From assembly GCF_000716545.1 (NCBI RefSeq), contig NZ_JNWZ01000080.1:1-32242 (forward strand): DNA of 32,242 nucleotides, written 5' to 3'. Made by a program: the position numbers and the translations under genes. Below are positions 24,734 through 32,117 of this stretch, piece after piece (positions within the stretch are counted from its first letter, which is position 1; every line of letters starts with the position of its first letter). Source of the DNA: Kitasatospora phosalacinea. GTDB taxonomy: Bacteria > Actinomycetota > Actinomycetes > Streptomycetales > Streptomycetaceae. Under the pieces are notes generated by a model, which ran no database searches, was not told the origin of the DNA, and saw nothing but the letters and a program-made list of their open reading frames with translations.

Positions 24734-25636
24734 TCACGGATCCTGATCGTCGCCGGTCGGGGAGGGGGCGGGCGTCCGGCGGCAGGCCTCCAGGAGCAGC
24801 CGGGGCGGCGGGGCGGAGCGCCGGACGGCGAGCGACACCGGCAGCGCCAGCGGGGTGCGGCAGGGGCGGAAGGCGACCCGGCGGGCGTGCGTCATCCGGG
24901 CGTTGGCCGCGTACACCACCGTCCACATCGGGGCGCCGGCGCCGATCGTGGCGAGGGTGTTCTGCAGGGTGCTGTGCGGCGGCCCGAACAGCGGTCGGAA
25001 GCCGGACCGCTCGCAGGCGTCCGTCACCAGGTCGACCAGGGCCGGGTGGTTGCGCCGCTCGGTCAGCAGCAGTGGCAGCCCGGCGAGTTCGGCGAGGTCG
25101 ATCGCGGGCCGCTCGGCCAGCGGGTGCCCGGCGGGCAGTGCGATCACCAACTCGTCCTGCCAGAGCGGCAGGTAGCGCAGGTCGTCGTCGCCGGGGACCG
25201 CGCCGCGGACGAAGGCGGCGTCGAGCCGGCCGTCCGCGAGGCGGGCCAGCCGCTCCCGGACGGGCTCGGAGTGGAGCTCGACGCGCACGGCCGGGGCCCG
25301 GCGGCGGTAGGCGTCCAGGATGTCGTCCAAACGCTCCCCGAGCCCGCCGACGGTGCCCAGCCGGAGCACGGTCGGCGCGGCCAGGTCGGCGGCGAGGGCG
25401 CGGGCCGCGTCCTCGGCCGCCAGTACGTTCCGGGCCGCGGGCAGGAAGCGCTCGCCCGCCGGCGTCAGGCGCACGTGCCGGGGCGAGCGGTCGAACAGCT
25501 CGACCCGCAACTCGCGCTCCAACCGCCGTACTTGCTGGCTCACGGCGGGCTGTCCGAGCAGCAGCCGCTCGGCGGCCCGGCCGAAGTGCAACTCCTCCGC
25601 GACGGCGACGAAACAGCGCAACTGCCGCAGTTCCAC
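24734..25636 (-). CDS. LysR-family transcriptional regulator
   Basis: A 300-aa protein. The N-terminal winged HTH is MELRQLRCFVAVAEELHFGR and the following ERLLLGQPAVSQQVRRLE; the effector domain (about 90-290) contains PLWQDELVIALPAGHPLAE, typical of the LysR substrate-binding fold. The GTG at 25636 has a GAGGGGGAAG site. LysR proteins usually control an adjacent gene and respond to a small acid or aromatic compound; the downstream tautomerase is the nearest candidate, the divergent epimerase at 25967 another. Confidence 0.92.
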   Translation of the reverse strand: MELRQLRCFVAVAEELHFGRAAERLLLGQPAVSQQVRRLERELRVELFDRSPRHVRLTPAGERFLPAARNVLAAEDAARALAADLAAPTVLRLGTVGGLGERLDDILDAYRRRAPAVRVELHSEPVRERLARLADGRLDAAFVRGAVPGDDDLRYLPLWQDELVIALPAGHPLAERPAIDLAELAGLPLLLTERRNHPALVDLVTDACERSGFRPLFGPPHSTLQNTLATIGAGAPMWTVVYAANARMTHARRVAFRPCRTPLALPVSLAVRRSAPPPRLLLEACRRTPAPSPTGDDQDP

Positions 25637-25721
25637 CCGCTTCCCCCTCTGCTCGGCGTTCCGGCCCCGCCGGTGACGCGGACCATGATCGCAGCCGGGA
25701 AGGGGCGGGGAGCGGAGGGTG

Positions 25722-25866
25722 TCAGGCGCCGAGGTGCGCGGCCGGGTCGGCGTCCGTCTGCGGTGTCGGCGGGGTCGATGCCGAAGGCGTCGCACAGGAG
25801 GGAGAGTTCGGCCGGATCCGGCTGTTCGGGGTTCACGGGCACAGGCGCGGGCACGGGCATGGGCAC
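25722..25866 (-). pseudogene. Possible degenerate small reading frame in the LysR/epimerase gap
   Basis: Inside the 330-base gap 25637-25966, the minus strand encodes AELSLLCDAFGIDPAD, a composition more like a real protein than a shadow frame. Changing frame after it gives DADPAAHLGA and then a stop at 25722-25724, so a one-base slip may have broken a short gene. Upstream are only repeated Pro-Val/Met codons and no ribosome-binding site. The rest of the gap carries the epimerase promoter and nothing else recognisable. Confidence 0.3.
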
Positions 25867-25930
25867 GGGGAGGGCGGGCGGCTCGGGCGGGCAGCGGGAG
25901 GAGGGGTGGGAGGGTCTTGCGGGGGGTAAA

Positions 25931-25959
25931 TTGAACGGGTTCAGTTTTCGGTATACGTT
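25931..25959 (+). promoter_or_regulatory. Leaderless promoter of the TIGR01777 epimerase
   Basis: TTGAAC (25931-25936), a 17-base spacer and TACGTT (25954-25959), then seven bases and the GTG start at 25967. This places transcription at the first base of the start codon; no ribosome-binding site is present. Confidence 0.7.
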
Positions 25960-25966
25960 CTCTCCC

Positions 25967-26950
25967 GTGAAGTACGTGATCCCCGGTGGGACCGGGCAGG
26001 TCGGCACGATGCTGGAGCGTGCGCTGCGCGCCGACGGGCACCAGGTGGTGATCCTGACCAGGACGCCCACCGCTCCGCACCACGTGGCCTGGGACGGCCG
26101 GACCCTCGGCCGCTGGGCCGAGCAGCTGGACGGCGCCGACGCGGTGGTCAACCTGGCCGGTCGGACGGTGAGTTGCCGCTACACGCCGGAGAACCTCCGG
26201 CAGATGATGGACTCCCGGGTGGACTCGGCGCGGGTGGTCGGCGAGGCGATCGCCGCCGCCGCGCGCCCGCCCCGGGTCTGGCTGCAGATGAGCACCGCCA
26301 CGGTGTACGCGCACCGGTACGACGCCCCGAACGACGAGGCGACCGGCGTCATCGGCGGCGCCGAGCCGGGCGTCCCGAACTACTGGGAGTACAGCGTCCG
26401 GATCGCCCGGAACTGGGAGGCCGCGCAGGACGGGGCCCGGACGCCCGGCACCCGCAAGGTGGCGCTGCGGGCCGCGATGGTGCTCAGCCCGAACCGGGGC
26501 GGCGTCTTCGACGTGCTGTCCCGGCTGGCCCGGCTCGGCCTGGGCGGACCGGTCGCGGGCGGGCGGCAGTACGTCTCCTGGATCCACGAGCGGGACTTCG
26601 TCCGGGCGGTGCGCTTCCTGGTCGAGCGGGAGGAACTGTCCGGGCCGGTCAACCTGGCCGCACCGAACCCGCTGCCGCACCGGGAGCTGATGCGGGAGGT
26701 GCGGCGCGCCAACGGCGTGCCGGTGGGCCTGCCCGCCACCCGCTGGATGGCCGAACTCGGGGCGTTCGCACTCCGGACGGACACCGAGCTGCTGCTGAAG
26801 AGCCGTCGGGTGGTCCCCGGCCGCCTGCTGGACGCCGGTTTCGCCTTCGACTTCCCGCACTGCGCGGACGCCGCACGCGAGTTGGTCGCCCGCCGCACGT
26901 CGCTCCGCCGCCCCGGGGCGCCCTCCCCGGTCCGGACCGGCGCCGCCTGA
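25967..26950 (+). CDS. TIGR01777-family NAD(P)-binding epimerase
   Basis: A 327-aa extended SDR-type protein (SDR39U1-like). GGTGQVG at 7-13 is the Rossmann nucleotide motif, and TVYAHRYD and SWIHERDFVRAV are family landmarks; LAAPNPLPHRELMREV is typical of the C-terminal domain. Members are putative NAD(P)-dependent nucleoside-diphosphate-sugar epimerase relatives of unknown substrate. The GTG at 25967 is chosen because the conserved fold begins at residue 2 and a leaderless promoter abuts it. It is divergent from the LysR gene. Confidence 0.9.
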   Translation: MKYVIPGGTGQVGTMLERALRADGHQVVILTRTPTAPHHVAWDGRTLGRWAEQLDGADAVVNLAGRTVSCRYTPENLRQMMDSRVDSARVVGEAIAAAARPPRVWLQMSTATVYAHRYDAPNDEATGVIGGAEPGVPNYWEYSVRIARNWEAAQDGARTPGTRKVALRAAMVLSPNRGGVFDVLSRLARLGLGGPVAGGRQYVSWIHERDFVRAVRFLVEREELSGPVNLAAPNPLPHRELMREVRRANGVPVGLPATRWMAELGAFALRTDTELLLKSRRVVPGRLLDAGFAFDFPHCADAARELVARRTSLRRPGAPSPVRTGAA

Positions 26951-27019
26951 ACCGGCGGGGCGGGGCGGGGTGGAGCAGGGGCGGGCCCGGATGTCCGGGG
27001 GTGCTGCCAGGATGAGGAC

Positions 27020-27442
27020 GTGGATGCTGATCAGCGGGAGGGCGCGGCCGTCTCCGCGGAGCTCGCGGAGTTCCTGCGCGAGGCCGCCGAGTACCGGCCG
27101 GTGCTGCTCGCCGGGTGCGTGTGCGAGGGGTGCGGCGGGCGGGCGTTCACCGTCCGGGTGGACGACACCGAGGGGTGCGCCGGGCGGGAGTGCGTCCGCT
27201 GCGAGGAGCGGGCGTTCCTCGCGGACAGCGCGGAAGTGTGGGTGGAAGCCGAGCCCGAGGTGGCCGAATGCCCGTGCGGGGGAGACGAGTTCGAGGCGGC
27301 GGTGGCGTTCTCGCTGAGGACCGACGGTTCGGTGCGGTGGGTGACGGTGGGGCTGCGCTGCCTGCGGGACGGCGCGCCGGGGGTCTACGTCGACTGGAAG
27401 ATCGACTACGCCCCGACGGACCACCTGCTGCGCGCCGTCTGA
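27020..27442 (+). CDS. Unknown Cys-rich protein with zinc-ribbon-like pairs
   Basis: A 140-aa acidic protein. Cysteine pairs occur in CVCEGCGG (about 33-40), CAGRECVRCEE and ECPCGGDE, spaced like one or more zinc ribbons, and a strand-rich C-terminus follows (VTVGLRCLRDGAPGVYVDWK). A role in metal binding or nucleic-acid contact is possible but unproven. The GTG at 27020 follows AGGATGAGG. I do not recognise the family. Confidence 0.75.
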   Translation: MDADQREGAAVSAELAEFLREAAEYRPVLLAGCVCEGCGGRAFTVRVDDTEGCAGRECVRCEERAFLADSAEVWVEAEPEVAECPCGGDEFEAAVAFSLRTDGSVRWVTVGLRCLRDGAPGVYVDWKIDYAPTDHLLRAV

Positions 27443-27566
27443 ACCGGACGGACGGGCGGTCGGAGGGCGGTCGGGCGGTCGGCTCGGTGGGGCGGCAGAG
27501 TTGGAAGCGGAACCGGGCGAAGGGTCGGACGCGGTGGGGCGGGAGAACCGAGGGGCAGTGGTGGCG

Positions 27567-28049
27567 ATGCCGAACGGGCGGGCCGGGAGCGCGGGTCCGG
27601 GCAGCGGAGTCCGTCCTCCGCAAGGGTGCGAGCAGGTCGAGGAAGCGGTGCGCCGCGGCGATTGGGACACCGCCATCGGGCTGGTGAGTGCCCGGGCCGA
27701 GTGTTACTCCACCGACTACCGCGCCCACGACGACCACCTCCGACACATGGACCTGCTCGTCGACGCGGGACGTCTGGAGGAGCTGGAGCGGCTCGCCCGG
27801 ACGGACGTCCACGCGGGGCGCAGGCTCAACCGGACGCTGCGGGAACGGGGGATGGCGCCGGAGTTGCGCGCCCGGGCCGCCGACGGCGACCGTGGCGCGC
27901 TGTACGCCCTGGTCCGGCTGCTCGGCGAGACGGGCCGGGCGGGGGAGGCCCGGCAGGCCGTCCGGGAGCTCGACCCGGAGAACCGGTACGCGCACGGGCT
28001 CCTGGCCGGACCCCGGCCGCCGGACGGCGTCGACGAAGGCGCGCAGTAG
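27567..28049 (+). CDS. Unknown helical protein, TPR-like
   Basis: A 160-aa protein, mostly helical by composition. Segments such as QVEEAVRRGDWDTAIGLVSA, MDLLVDAGRLEELERLAR and LVRLLGETGRAGEARQAVRE have the spacing of two-helix (TPR-like) repeats, suggesting protein-protein contacts. The start is uncertain: ATG 27567 is used, but GTG 27561 has better spacing (5 bases) from GAGGGG, and the frame is open to a TTG at 27501. It lies 17 bases before the stop of the convergent reductase gene. Confidence 0.7.
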   Translation: MPNGRAGSAGPGSGVRPPQGCEQVEEAVRRGDWDTAIGLVSARAECYSTDYRAHDDHLRHMDLLVDAGRLEELERLARTDVHAGRRLNRTLRERGMAPELRARAADGDRGALYALVRLLGETGRAGEARQAVRELDPENRYAHGLLAGPRPPDGVDEGAQ

Positions 28050-28065
28050 GGAAGGCGGCGTACGG

Positions 28066-28716
28066 TCAGCCGCCGATCGGGCCGGACGCGTACGCGAGCG
28101 GGGGTGCGATGGCCTGGGCGTCCGCGCCGGTGCCGACCCACAGGCCGATGAAGAGGGCGGCGGTGGCCTCCAGCAGGCCGGCCCGGTCGAGGCCGCCGGT
28201 GGGGAACGGGGTGCAGCCCAGGTCGCTCACCAGCTCGGATGCCCGGGTCAGCGCGGTGGCGTCGTCGCCGCACAGCGGGACGGCGAGCGGGCGGCCGTCG
28301 AAGACCGGCGGGCGCATCCGCCAGACGTCCTCGTGGCAGAGGTTGAACGCCTTGACCACGTGGGAGCGGGGTGCGGCGGACGCCAACTGCTCGGCGGCGG
28401 ACGGTCCGTGGCTGGTCAGCAGCCGGAAGCCGGGGCCGACCGGGTTGGCGCAGTCGAGCAGGGTCCGCCCCGCGAGCGGCTCGGCGAGCGCCCGGACCAC
28501 CTCCGCGCCGGCCCCGAACGGCAGGGCGACGAGCACCACGTCGGCGTCCGCCGCCGCCCGCAGGTCGCCGGGCCGCGCCCCGTGCCCGATCCGCTCGGCC
28601 AGGCGTCCGGCCTTCGCCAGGTCGCGGCCGCCGACGGTGAGCCGGTGTCCGGCCCGCGCCCAGTGGGTGCCCAGCGCGTCCGCCATGTTGCCCGTCCCCA
28701 GAATGCCGATCCTCAT
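28066..28716 (-). CDS. NADPH-dependent F420-reductase-like oxidoreductase
   Basis: A 216-aa Rossmann protein. MRIGILGTGNMADAL at the N-terminus gives the dinucleotide-binding GXGXXA, and the family segments LVALPFGAGAEVVRAL, LLDCANPVGPG and HVVKAFNLCHED follow. It belongs to the F420-dependent NADP oxidoreductase (Npd/Fno-like) group; whether it uses F420 or another substrate is not shown. The ATG at 28716 has a GGGAGA site. It is divergent from the HxlR regulator, a common pairing for redox-responsive genes. Confidence 0.87.
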   Translation of the reverse strand: MRIGILGTGNMADALGTHWARAGHRLTVGGRDLAKAGRLAERIGHGARPGDLRAAADADVVLVALPFGAGAEVVRALAEPLAGRTLLDCANPVGPGFRLLTSHGPSAAEQLASAAPRSHVVKAFNLCHEDVWRMRPPVFDGRPLAVPLCGDDATALTRASELVSDLGCTPFPTGGLDRAGLLEATAALFIGLWVGTGADAQAIAPPLAYASGPIGG

Positions 28717-28789
28717 CAACTGTCTCCCGTTCCAAGAGCTTCCGACCTCGGACACGAGCCTAGGGAGACGGTCGGGCACCATTCGGTAC
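28717..28789. promoter_or_regulatory. Divergent control region between the reductase and the HxlR regulator
   Basis: This 73-base gap holds the inverted repeat GTCTCCC (28722-28728) and GGGAGAC (28763-28769), separated by 34 bases. It is a possible HxlR operator. The first copy is also part of the reductase ribosome-binding site. No clear -35/-10 pair is visible. Confidence 0.4.
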
Positions 28790-29203
28790 GTGACCACTGA
28801 CCGACTGCTCGCCGACTGCCGCGCCCGCCTCGCCTTCGACCTGCTCTCCAACACCTGGAACGCCGTGCTGCTCTGGGCCCTGCGGGACGGCCCGTACCGA
28901 CCCGCCGAACTGCGCGGCCGGATCGGCGGCATCAGCTCCAAGGTCCTCACCGAGACGCTGCGCCGCCTGCAGTACAACGGCCTGGTCGAGCGCCACCCGC
29001 CGCGCCCCGGGAGCACCGGCGTGACCTACGAACTCACCGCGCTGGGACGGACCCTGCTGCCCGCCATCGACGCCTTCGGCGCCTGGGCCTTCGCGTACGG
29101 TGACCAGGTGATGGCCGCCCAGGACGCGGCGGACGCGGTGGGCGCGCAGGAGGCGACGGAGCCGGCGGAGTCGTTGGCATCGGCGGAAGCGGAGGAGGCG
29201 TGA
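28790..29203 (+). CDS. HxlR-family transcriptional regulator
   Basis: A 137-aa regulator with the HxlR winged helix: TWNAVLLWALRDGPYRPAEL, GGISSKVLTETLRRLQYNGL, and the wing region VTYELTALGRTLLPAI. HxlR proteins often sense redox or reactive aldehydes and control a divergent oxidoreductase. The GTG at 28790 matches the family's N-terminus (TTDRLLADCRARLAFDLL), although no ribosome-binding site is close. The Cys at residue 10 is a plausible redox sensor. The C-terminal 25 residues are Ala/Glu-rich. It is translationally coupled to the next gene by a GTGA overlap. Confidence 0.9.
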   Translation: MTTDRLLADCRARLAFDLLSNTWNAVLLWALRDGPYRPAELRGRIGGISSKVLTETLRRLQYNGLVERHPPRPGSTGVTYELTALGRTLLPAIDAFGAWAFAYGDQVMAAQDAADAVGAQEATEPAESLASAEAEEA

Positions 29204-29454
29204 CGGAGGACGGGACCGGGCGGCGGCTCGCCGAGGTCGCGGACGGCACCGCGGACCGGGACGCCGTCGACCGCTGGGCCGGCCGGAGGCTGTCGGACGA
29301 CGCGCGGGAGCGGGACGAGACCTCCCGCTGGGCGCTGGAACTGCTCCACGGCATCGACCTGCGGCACGGCCCCGGCGAGCCGTACCTGCACGACGAGCAG
29401 CAGGTGCGCGGCCGGCCGGCGGAGTACCGGCGGCGGCGCCGCGCCGAGCGGTGA
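29200..29454 (+). CDS. Small unknown protein (84 aa)
   Basis: An 84-residue charged protein containing DRWAGRRLSDDARERDE, then WALELLHGIDLRHGPGEP and YLHDEQQVRG. It looks like a helical protein with a conserved HGPGEPYLHD stretch, but I do not recognise the family. The GTG at 29200 overlaps the HxlR stop and has GGAGGAG upstream, so it is probably co-translated with the regulator. A 113-base gap follows before the DUF2316 gene. Confidence 0.7.
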   Translation: MTEDGTGRRLAEVADGTADRDAVDRWAGRRLSDDARERDETSRWALELLHGIDLRHGPGEPYLHDEQQVRGRPAEYRRRRRAER

Positions 29455-29567
29455 CGGCGGCGCTCCGACGGCGGACGCGTCGGTAGCATGCGGGCAGGGC
29501 GGGCAAGGGTGGTGACCGCTCGCCCGTCCAGCCGTCCAGCCGTCCGCCCGTTCGGAGAGGGGTCACC

Positions 29568-29867
29568 GTGTCGTTGAATGCCGAGGAGTGCGCCCGTACT
29601 GCCGCCGAGTTGCGGGCCAACCTGGAGCTGACCGGGGGCGACGCGGGCCGGGCCGGGGCGGAACTCGGCTTCGACGAGCAGCGGTTGGCGCAGGCGCTGG
29701 ACGTCGCCGGGGCGGACCCGGAGGACGTGTGGCTGCTGCGCGACCACCTGGAGGACCTGGTGCGCGCGGCGGGCCGCGAGCCCGTCCCGTACACCGTACT
29801 CACCGAGGAGGCGCGGGCGGCGGCCGAACGCTGGTTCCCGCTGCGAAAGGCCCCGCGCCGGGCCTGA
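29568..29867 (+). CDS. DUF2316 family protein
   Basis: A 99-aa protein resembling DUF2316: MSLNAEECARTAAELRANLE, then LGFDEQRLAQALDV, DPEDVWLLRDHLEDLV and TVLTEEARAAAERWFPL. The helical pattern resembles a small HTH-like fold. The GTG at 29568 follows GAGAGGGG. The function is unknown; relatives often sit near HxlR, MarR or transport genes. Confidence 0.83.
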   Translation: MSLNAEECARTAAELRANLELTGGDAGRAGAELGFDEQRLAQALDVAGADPEDVWLLRDHLEDLVRAAGREPVPYTVLTEEARAAAERWFPLRKAPRRA

Positions 29868-29889
29868 TCCGCCACCGCTGGGCGCCCTT

Positions 29890-29914
29890 TGACGTCCCAC
29901 CGGGTGACGTCCCA
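29890..29914. repeat. 10-bp direct repeat upstream of the tandem secreted genes
   Basis: TGACGTCCCA occurs at 29890-29899 and 29905-29914, a 15-base period. TTGACG (29889-29894) is also a fair -35 but lacks a convincing -10 at 17-18 bases. The 187-base gap 29868-30054 shows no gene. Confidence 0.45.
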
Positions 29915-30054
29915 TCGAATGGCGCACCCGCGACGACCGACCGTTCGCCTGCGATCCGGAGGTCGCGGAGGATGGGGCGGGGGGCCGTCCACGGGTTCGG
30001 TGCCCGTTCGGACGGCTCGGGTACGGGGGTCGTCGACGAGTGAGGAGCACGTCC

Positions 30055-31119
30055 GTGGTTGGTTCCGCATGCCCGCGAACGGCGCGAACGGCGCGAACGG
30101 TGCGAACGGTGCGAACGGCCAGGTGGATAAGCAGGTGCGCCGCGCTGGCGCCGGGGGCCGCGCTGACCGGGCTGGCGGTCCTGGGCGGCCTGGTGCCGCT
30201 CGCCGCACCGGTCGCGCCGGCCGCGGCCGCCGAGGCGACCGGGACGGCTGAGGCGGCCGGATCCGCCGGGCCCGCGCCGCTGCCGCCGATGCCGGTGGCC
30301 GAGGCGTACGACGGTGACACCAAGCTGGCCTCGCCCGAGGAGGTGGCCGCGCAGTGCGACCAGCCGGGCACCTGCACCTTCCGGGCGACGGACCGGGTGA
30401 TCGGGCTGTTCGGCAGCGCCGTCGCCTCGATCGGGAACGCCGCGATCAACTGCACCGGCGAGCCGATGGAGGTCGACCGCACCCTGACGGTGGCCAGCAG
30501 CAGCACCGACAACATCGGCGGCTCGATCTCCGGCAAGGCCACGGTCACCGGCAGCATCGACACCACCGTGACCGCCTCCGCGCAGGGCAGCCAGGCGAAC
30601 GGCACCACCAACAGCACCATCGAGTACGGGCCGAACAAGGACAAGGGCCCGACCACCCAGGACAAGTTCCAGAACAACAAGGACAACACCACCACCGTGG
30701 CCGGCTCGAACGCCCTCCACCTGGGCGCCAAGGCCAGTTTCGAACTCGCCTTCCAGGCCTCCTACTCCAAGCAGTGGCAGGCCACCGTGCGGGAGACCAC
30801 CCGGGTGGTGTTCACGGTGTCGTCCAACGACGAGCTCCAGTTCGGGACGCTCACCGCGGTGACGCGGGTGGTCGGCATCCTGTCGGTGAACCACACCGGC
30901 CGGTTCGTCAAGAACGTGGTGGTGGACAGCCCGTCCGTCGCCACCAGCAGTTCCATCGTCGCGCAGACCTTCTCCCGCCCGGACGTCTGCCTGGCGCTGC
31001 GCCCGCCGGGCCGGGCGGCGGCGGAACCTGGCCCGGTGACGGTGGCGCCGGAGCCGCCGGGGCGGGTGCCGGACGCCGTGTACGTGCGCACCGCCGAGGG
31101 CACCTGGAGCAAGCGGTGA
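30055..31119 (+). CDS. Secreted protein A of a tandem pair, aerolysin/ETX-like candidate
   Basis: A 354-aa protein. An Arg/Thr-rich n-region (built from a 9-base repeat) precedes a long signal peptide ending near APAAAA (about 60). The mature part has AYDGDTKLASPEEVAAQC, a cysteine pair (C101, C107), and INCTGEP. It then has a Ser/Thr alternating stretch (about 144-190), an insertion (YGPNKDKGPTTQDKFQNN), and a second strand pair (SFELAFQASYSKQWQAT then RVVFTVSSNDELQFGTL). This strand-insertion-strand layout is that of aerolysin/ETX-MTX2 pore-forming toxins; no pore motif can be proven by eye. The GTG at 30055 has a GAGGAG site. It overlaps gene B by a GTGA junction. Confidence 0.75.
   Translation: MVGSACPRTARTARTVRTVRTARWISRCAALAPGAALTGLAVLGGLVPLAAPVAPAAAAEATGTAEAAGSAGPAPLPPMPVAEAYDGDTKLASPEEVAAQCDQPGTCTFRATDRVIGLFGSAVASIGNAAINCTGEPMEVDRTLTVASSSTDNIGGSISGKATVTGSIDTTVTASAQGSQANGTTNSTIEYGPNKDKGPTTQDKFQNNKDNTTTVAGSNALHLGAKASFELAFQASYSKQWQATVRETTRVVFTVSSNDELQFGTLTAVTRVVGILSVNHTGRFVKNVVVDSPSVATSSSIVAQTFSRPDVCLALRPPGRAAAEPGPVTVAPEPPGRVPDAVYVRTAEGTWSKR
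30075..30119 (+). repeat. Five-unit 9-base tandem repeat in the signal-peptide coding region
   Basis: GCGAACGGC or GCGAACGGT is repeated five times in frame, coding for Arg-Thr-Ala or Arg-Thr-Val. It lengthens the positively charged n-region of the signal peptide. Such tandem repeats are slippage-prone, so the unit number may vary between strains. Confidence 0.85.
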
Positions 31120-32048
31120 AGCGGGGCGCGGCGCTGGCCGTCGCGCTGCTGCTGGTCGGCGGGCCGACGGCCGGGCCCGCGTTCGCGGACGAGTCGGCGC
31201 CGCAGCAGGCCGTGGAGGACCTGGTGGCGCGGGCCTTCGACGGCGACACCCCGCTGCCCGACGCGGCCGCCGTGGCGCGCGGCTGCGGGCGCGAGTACGG
31301 GTGCGGCTTCCGGTTCCTCCCCGGGCTGGCGGTGGAGCGCACCGCCGCCGTCGTCTCGGTCGGCAACACCGTCATCAACTGCACCAACCAGAAGATCGCG
31401 GTGTACCGGACGGTGGTGATGGAGTCGAGCGCGACCGACAACCTGGCCGGTGAGATCTCCGGCTCCGCCACCGTCGAGGGGACGATCGACAACACCACCA
31501 ACGTGTCCGGCACGGTGGCGAACTCCGACAAGACGGAGACCTCGCACACCGACACCACCGCCCCCAAGGACAAGGGCCCCAACACCGACACCACCACCGG
31601 CGGATCGTCCACCACCAGCAGCAGCGCCACCGCCTCCGGCCAGCTCAAGCTCACCGCGACCGCGGCCTTCCAGATGGCGTTCAAGGCCACCTACTCGCAC
31701 GAGTGGAAGCGCACCAACACCGAGACCACCCAGGTGAAGTTCACGGTGGACACCAACCAGGAGCTCCAGTTCGGCGTGCTCAACGCGATGACCCGGACGG
31801 TCGGGGTGCTGTCGGTCGACGGCACCGGCACCACGATCAAGAACATCCTGGTGACCAGCCCGTCCAGCTCCAACATCAGCACCGTCGTCGCCCAGACCTT
31901 CAACGCCAAGGACTACTGCCTGACCCTGCAACCGACCCGTTCCCTGACCGGGAGCGGCGTCCACGAGGGGGCCCCGCACCCGGCCGGGGACCGGCCGCAG
32001 GCCCGGTACCGCCTGACGGGCGGACAGGAGTGGGTCCGGACCGACTGA
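31116..32048 (+). CDS. Secreted protein B of a tandem pair, aerolysin/ETX-like candidate
   Basis: A 310-aa paralogue of protein A. A short Sec signal peptide ends near AFADE (about 24). The two share AFDGDTPLPD, VGNTVINCTNQ, VVMESSATDNLAGEISGSAT, KDKGPN, AAFQMAFKATYSHEWKRT, ELQFGVLNAMTRTVGVLSV and NISTVVAQTF. The Ser/Thr alternation (about 104-150) and the following strand pair again resemble an ETX/MTX2 pore-forming core. Cysteines C57, C63 and C89 may form disulfides. The GTG start overlaps the stop of gene A, so they are made together. A two-part secreted complex is the inference; a duplicated structural or adhesion protein is the alternative. Confidence 0.75.
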   Translation: MKRGAALAVALLLVGGPTAGPAFADESAPQQAVEDLVARAFDGDTPLPDAAAVARGCGREYGCGFRFLPGLAVERTAAVVSVGNTVINCTNQKIAVYRTVVMESSATDNLAGEISGSATVEGTIDNTTNVSGTVANSDKTETSHTDTTAPKDKGPNTDTTTGGSSTTSSSATASGQLKLTATAAFQMAFKATYSHEWKRTNTETTQVKFTVDTNQELQFGVLNAMTRTVGVLSVDGTGTTIKNILVTSPSSSNISTVVAQTFNAKDYCLTLQPTRSLTGSGVHEGAPHPAGDRPQARYRLTGGQEWVRTD

Positions 32049-32056
32049 CCGGCAGC

Positions 32057-32117
32057 GAGGACGCCGGGCCCGGCGCCGCACGGGAACCATCCGTGCGGGG
32101 CCGGGCGCGGCGTCCTC
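32057..32117 (+). terminator. Strong stem-loop terminator after the tandem pair
   Basis: A long interrupted inverted repeat from 32057 to 32117: GAGGACGCC pairs with GGCGTCCTC at the base and GCCGCACGG with CCGTGCGG near the loop. It is followed by TTGC. It ends the two-gene transcript. Confidence 0.85.

Noticed and set aside
25637..27676. Minus-strand upstream extension of the LysR frame to a start near 27676
   Set aside because: The extra 680 residues have no homology pattern and overlap the epimerase and other plus-strand genes; GTG 25636 has a good ribosome-binding site and matches LysR N-termini.
30075..30119. CRISPR or iteron reading of the 9-base repeats
   Set aside because: They are contiguous, in frame, and explained as coding repeats in a signal peptide.
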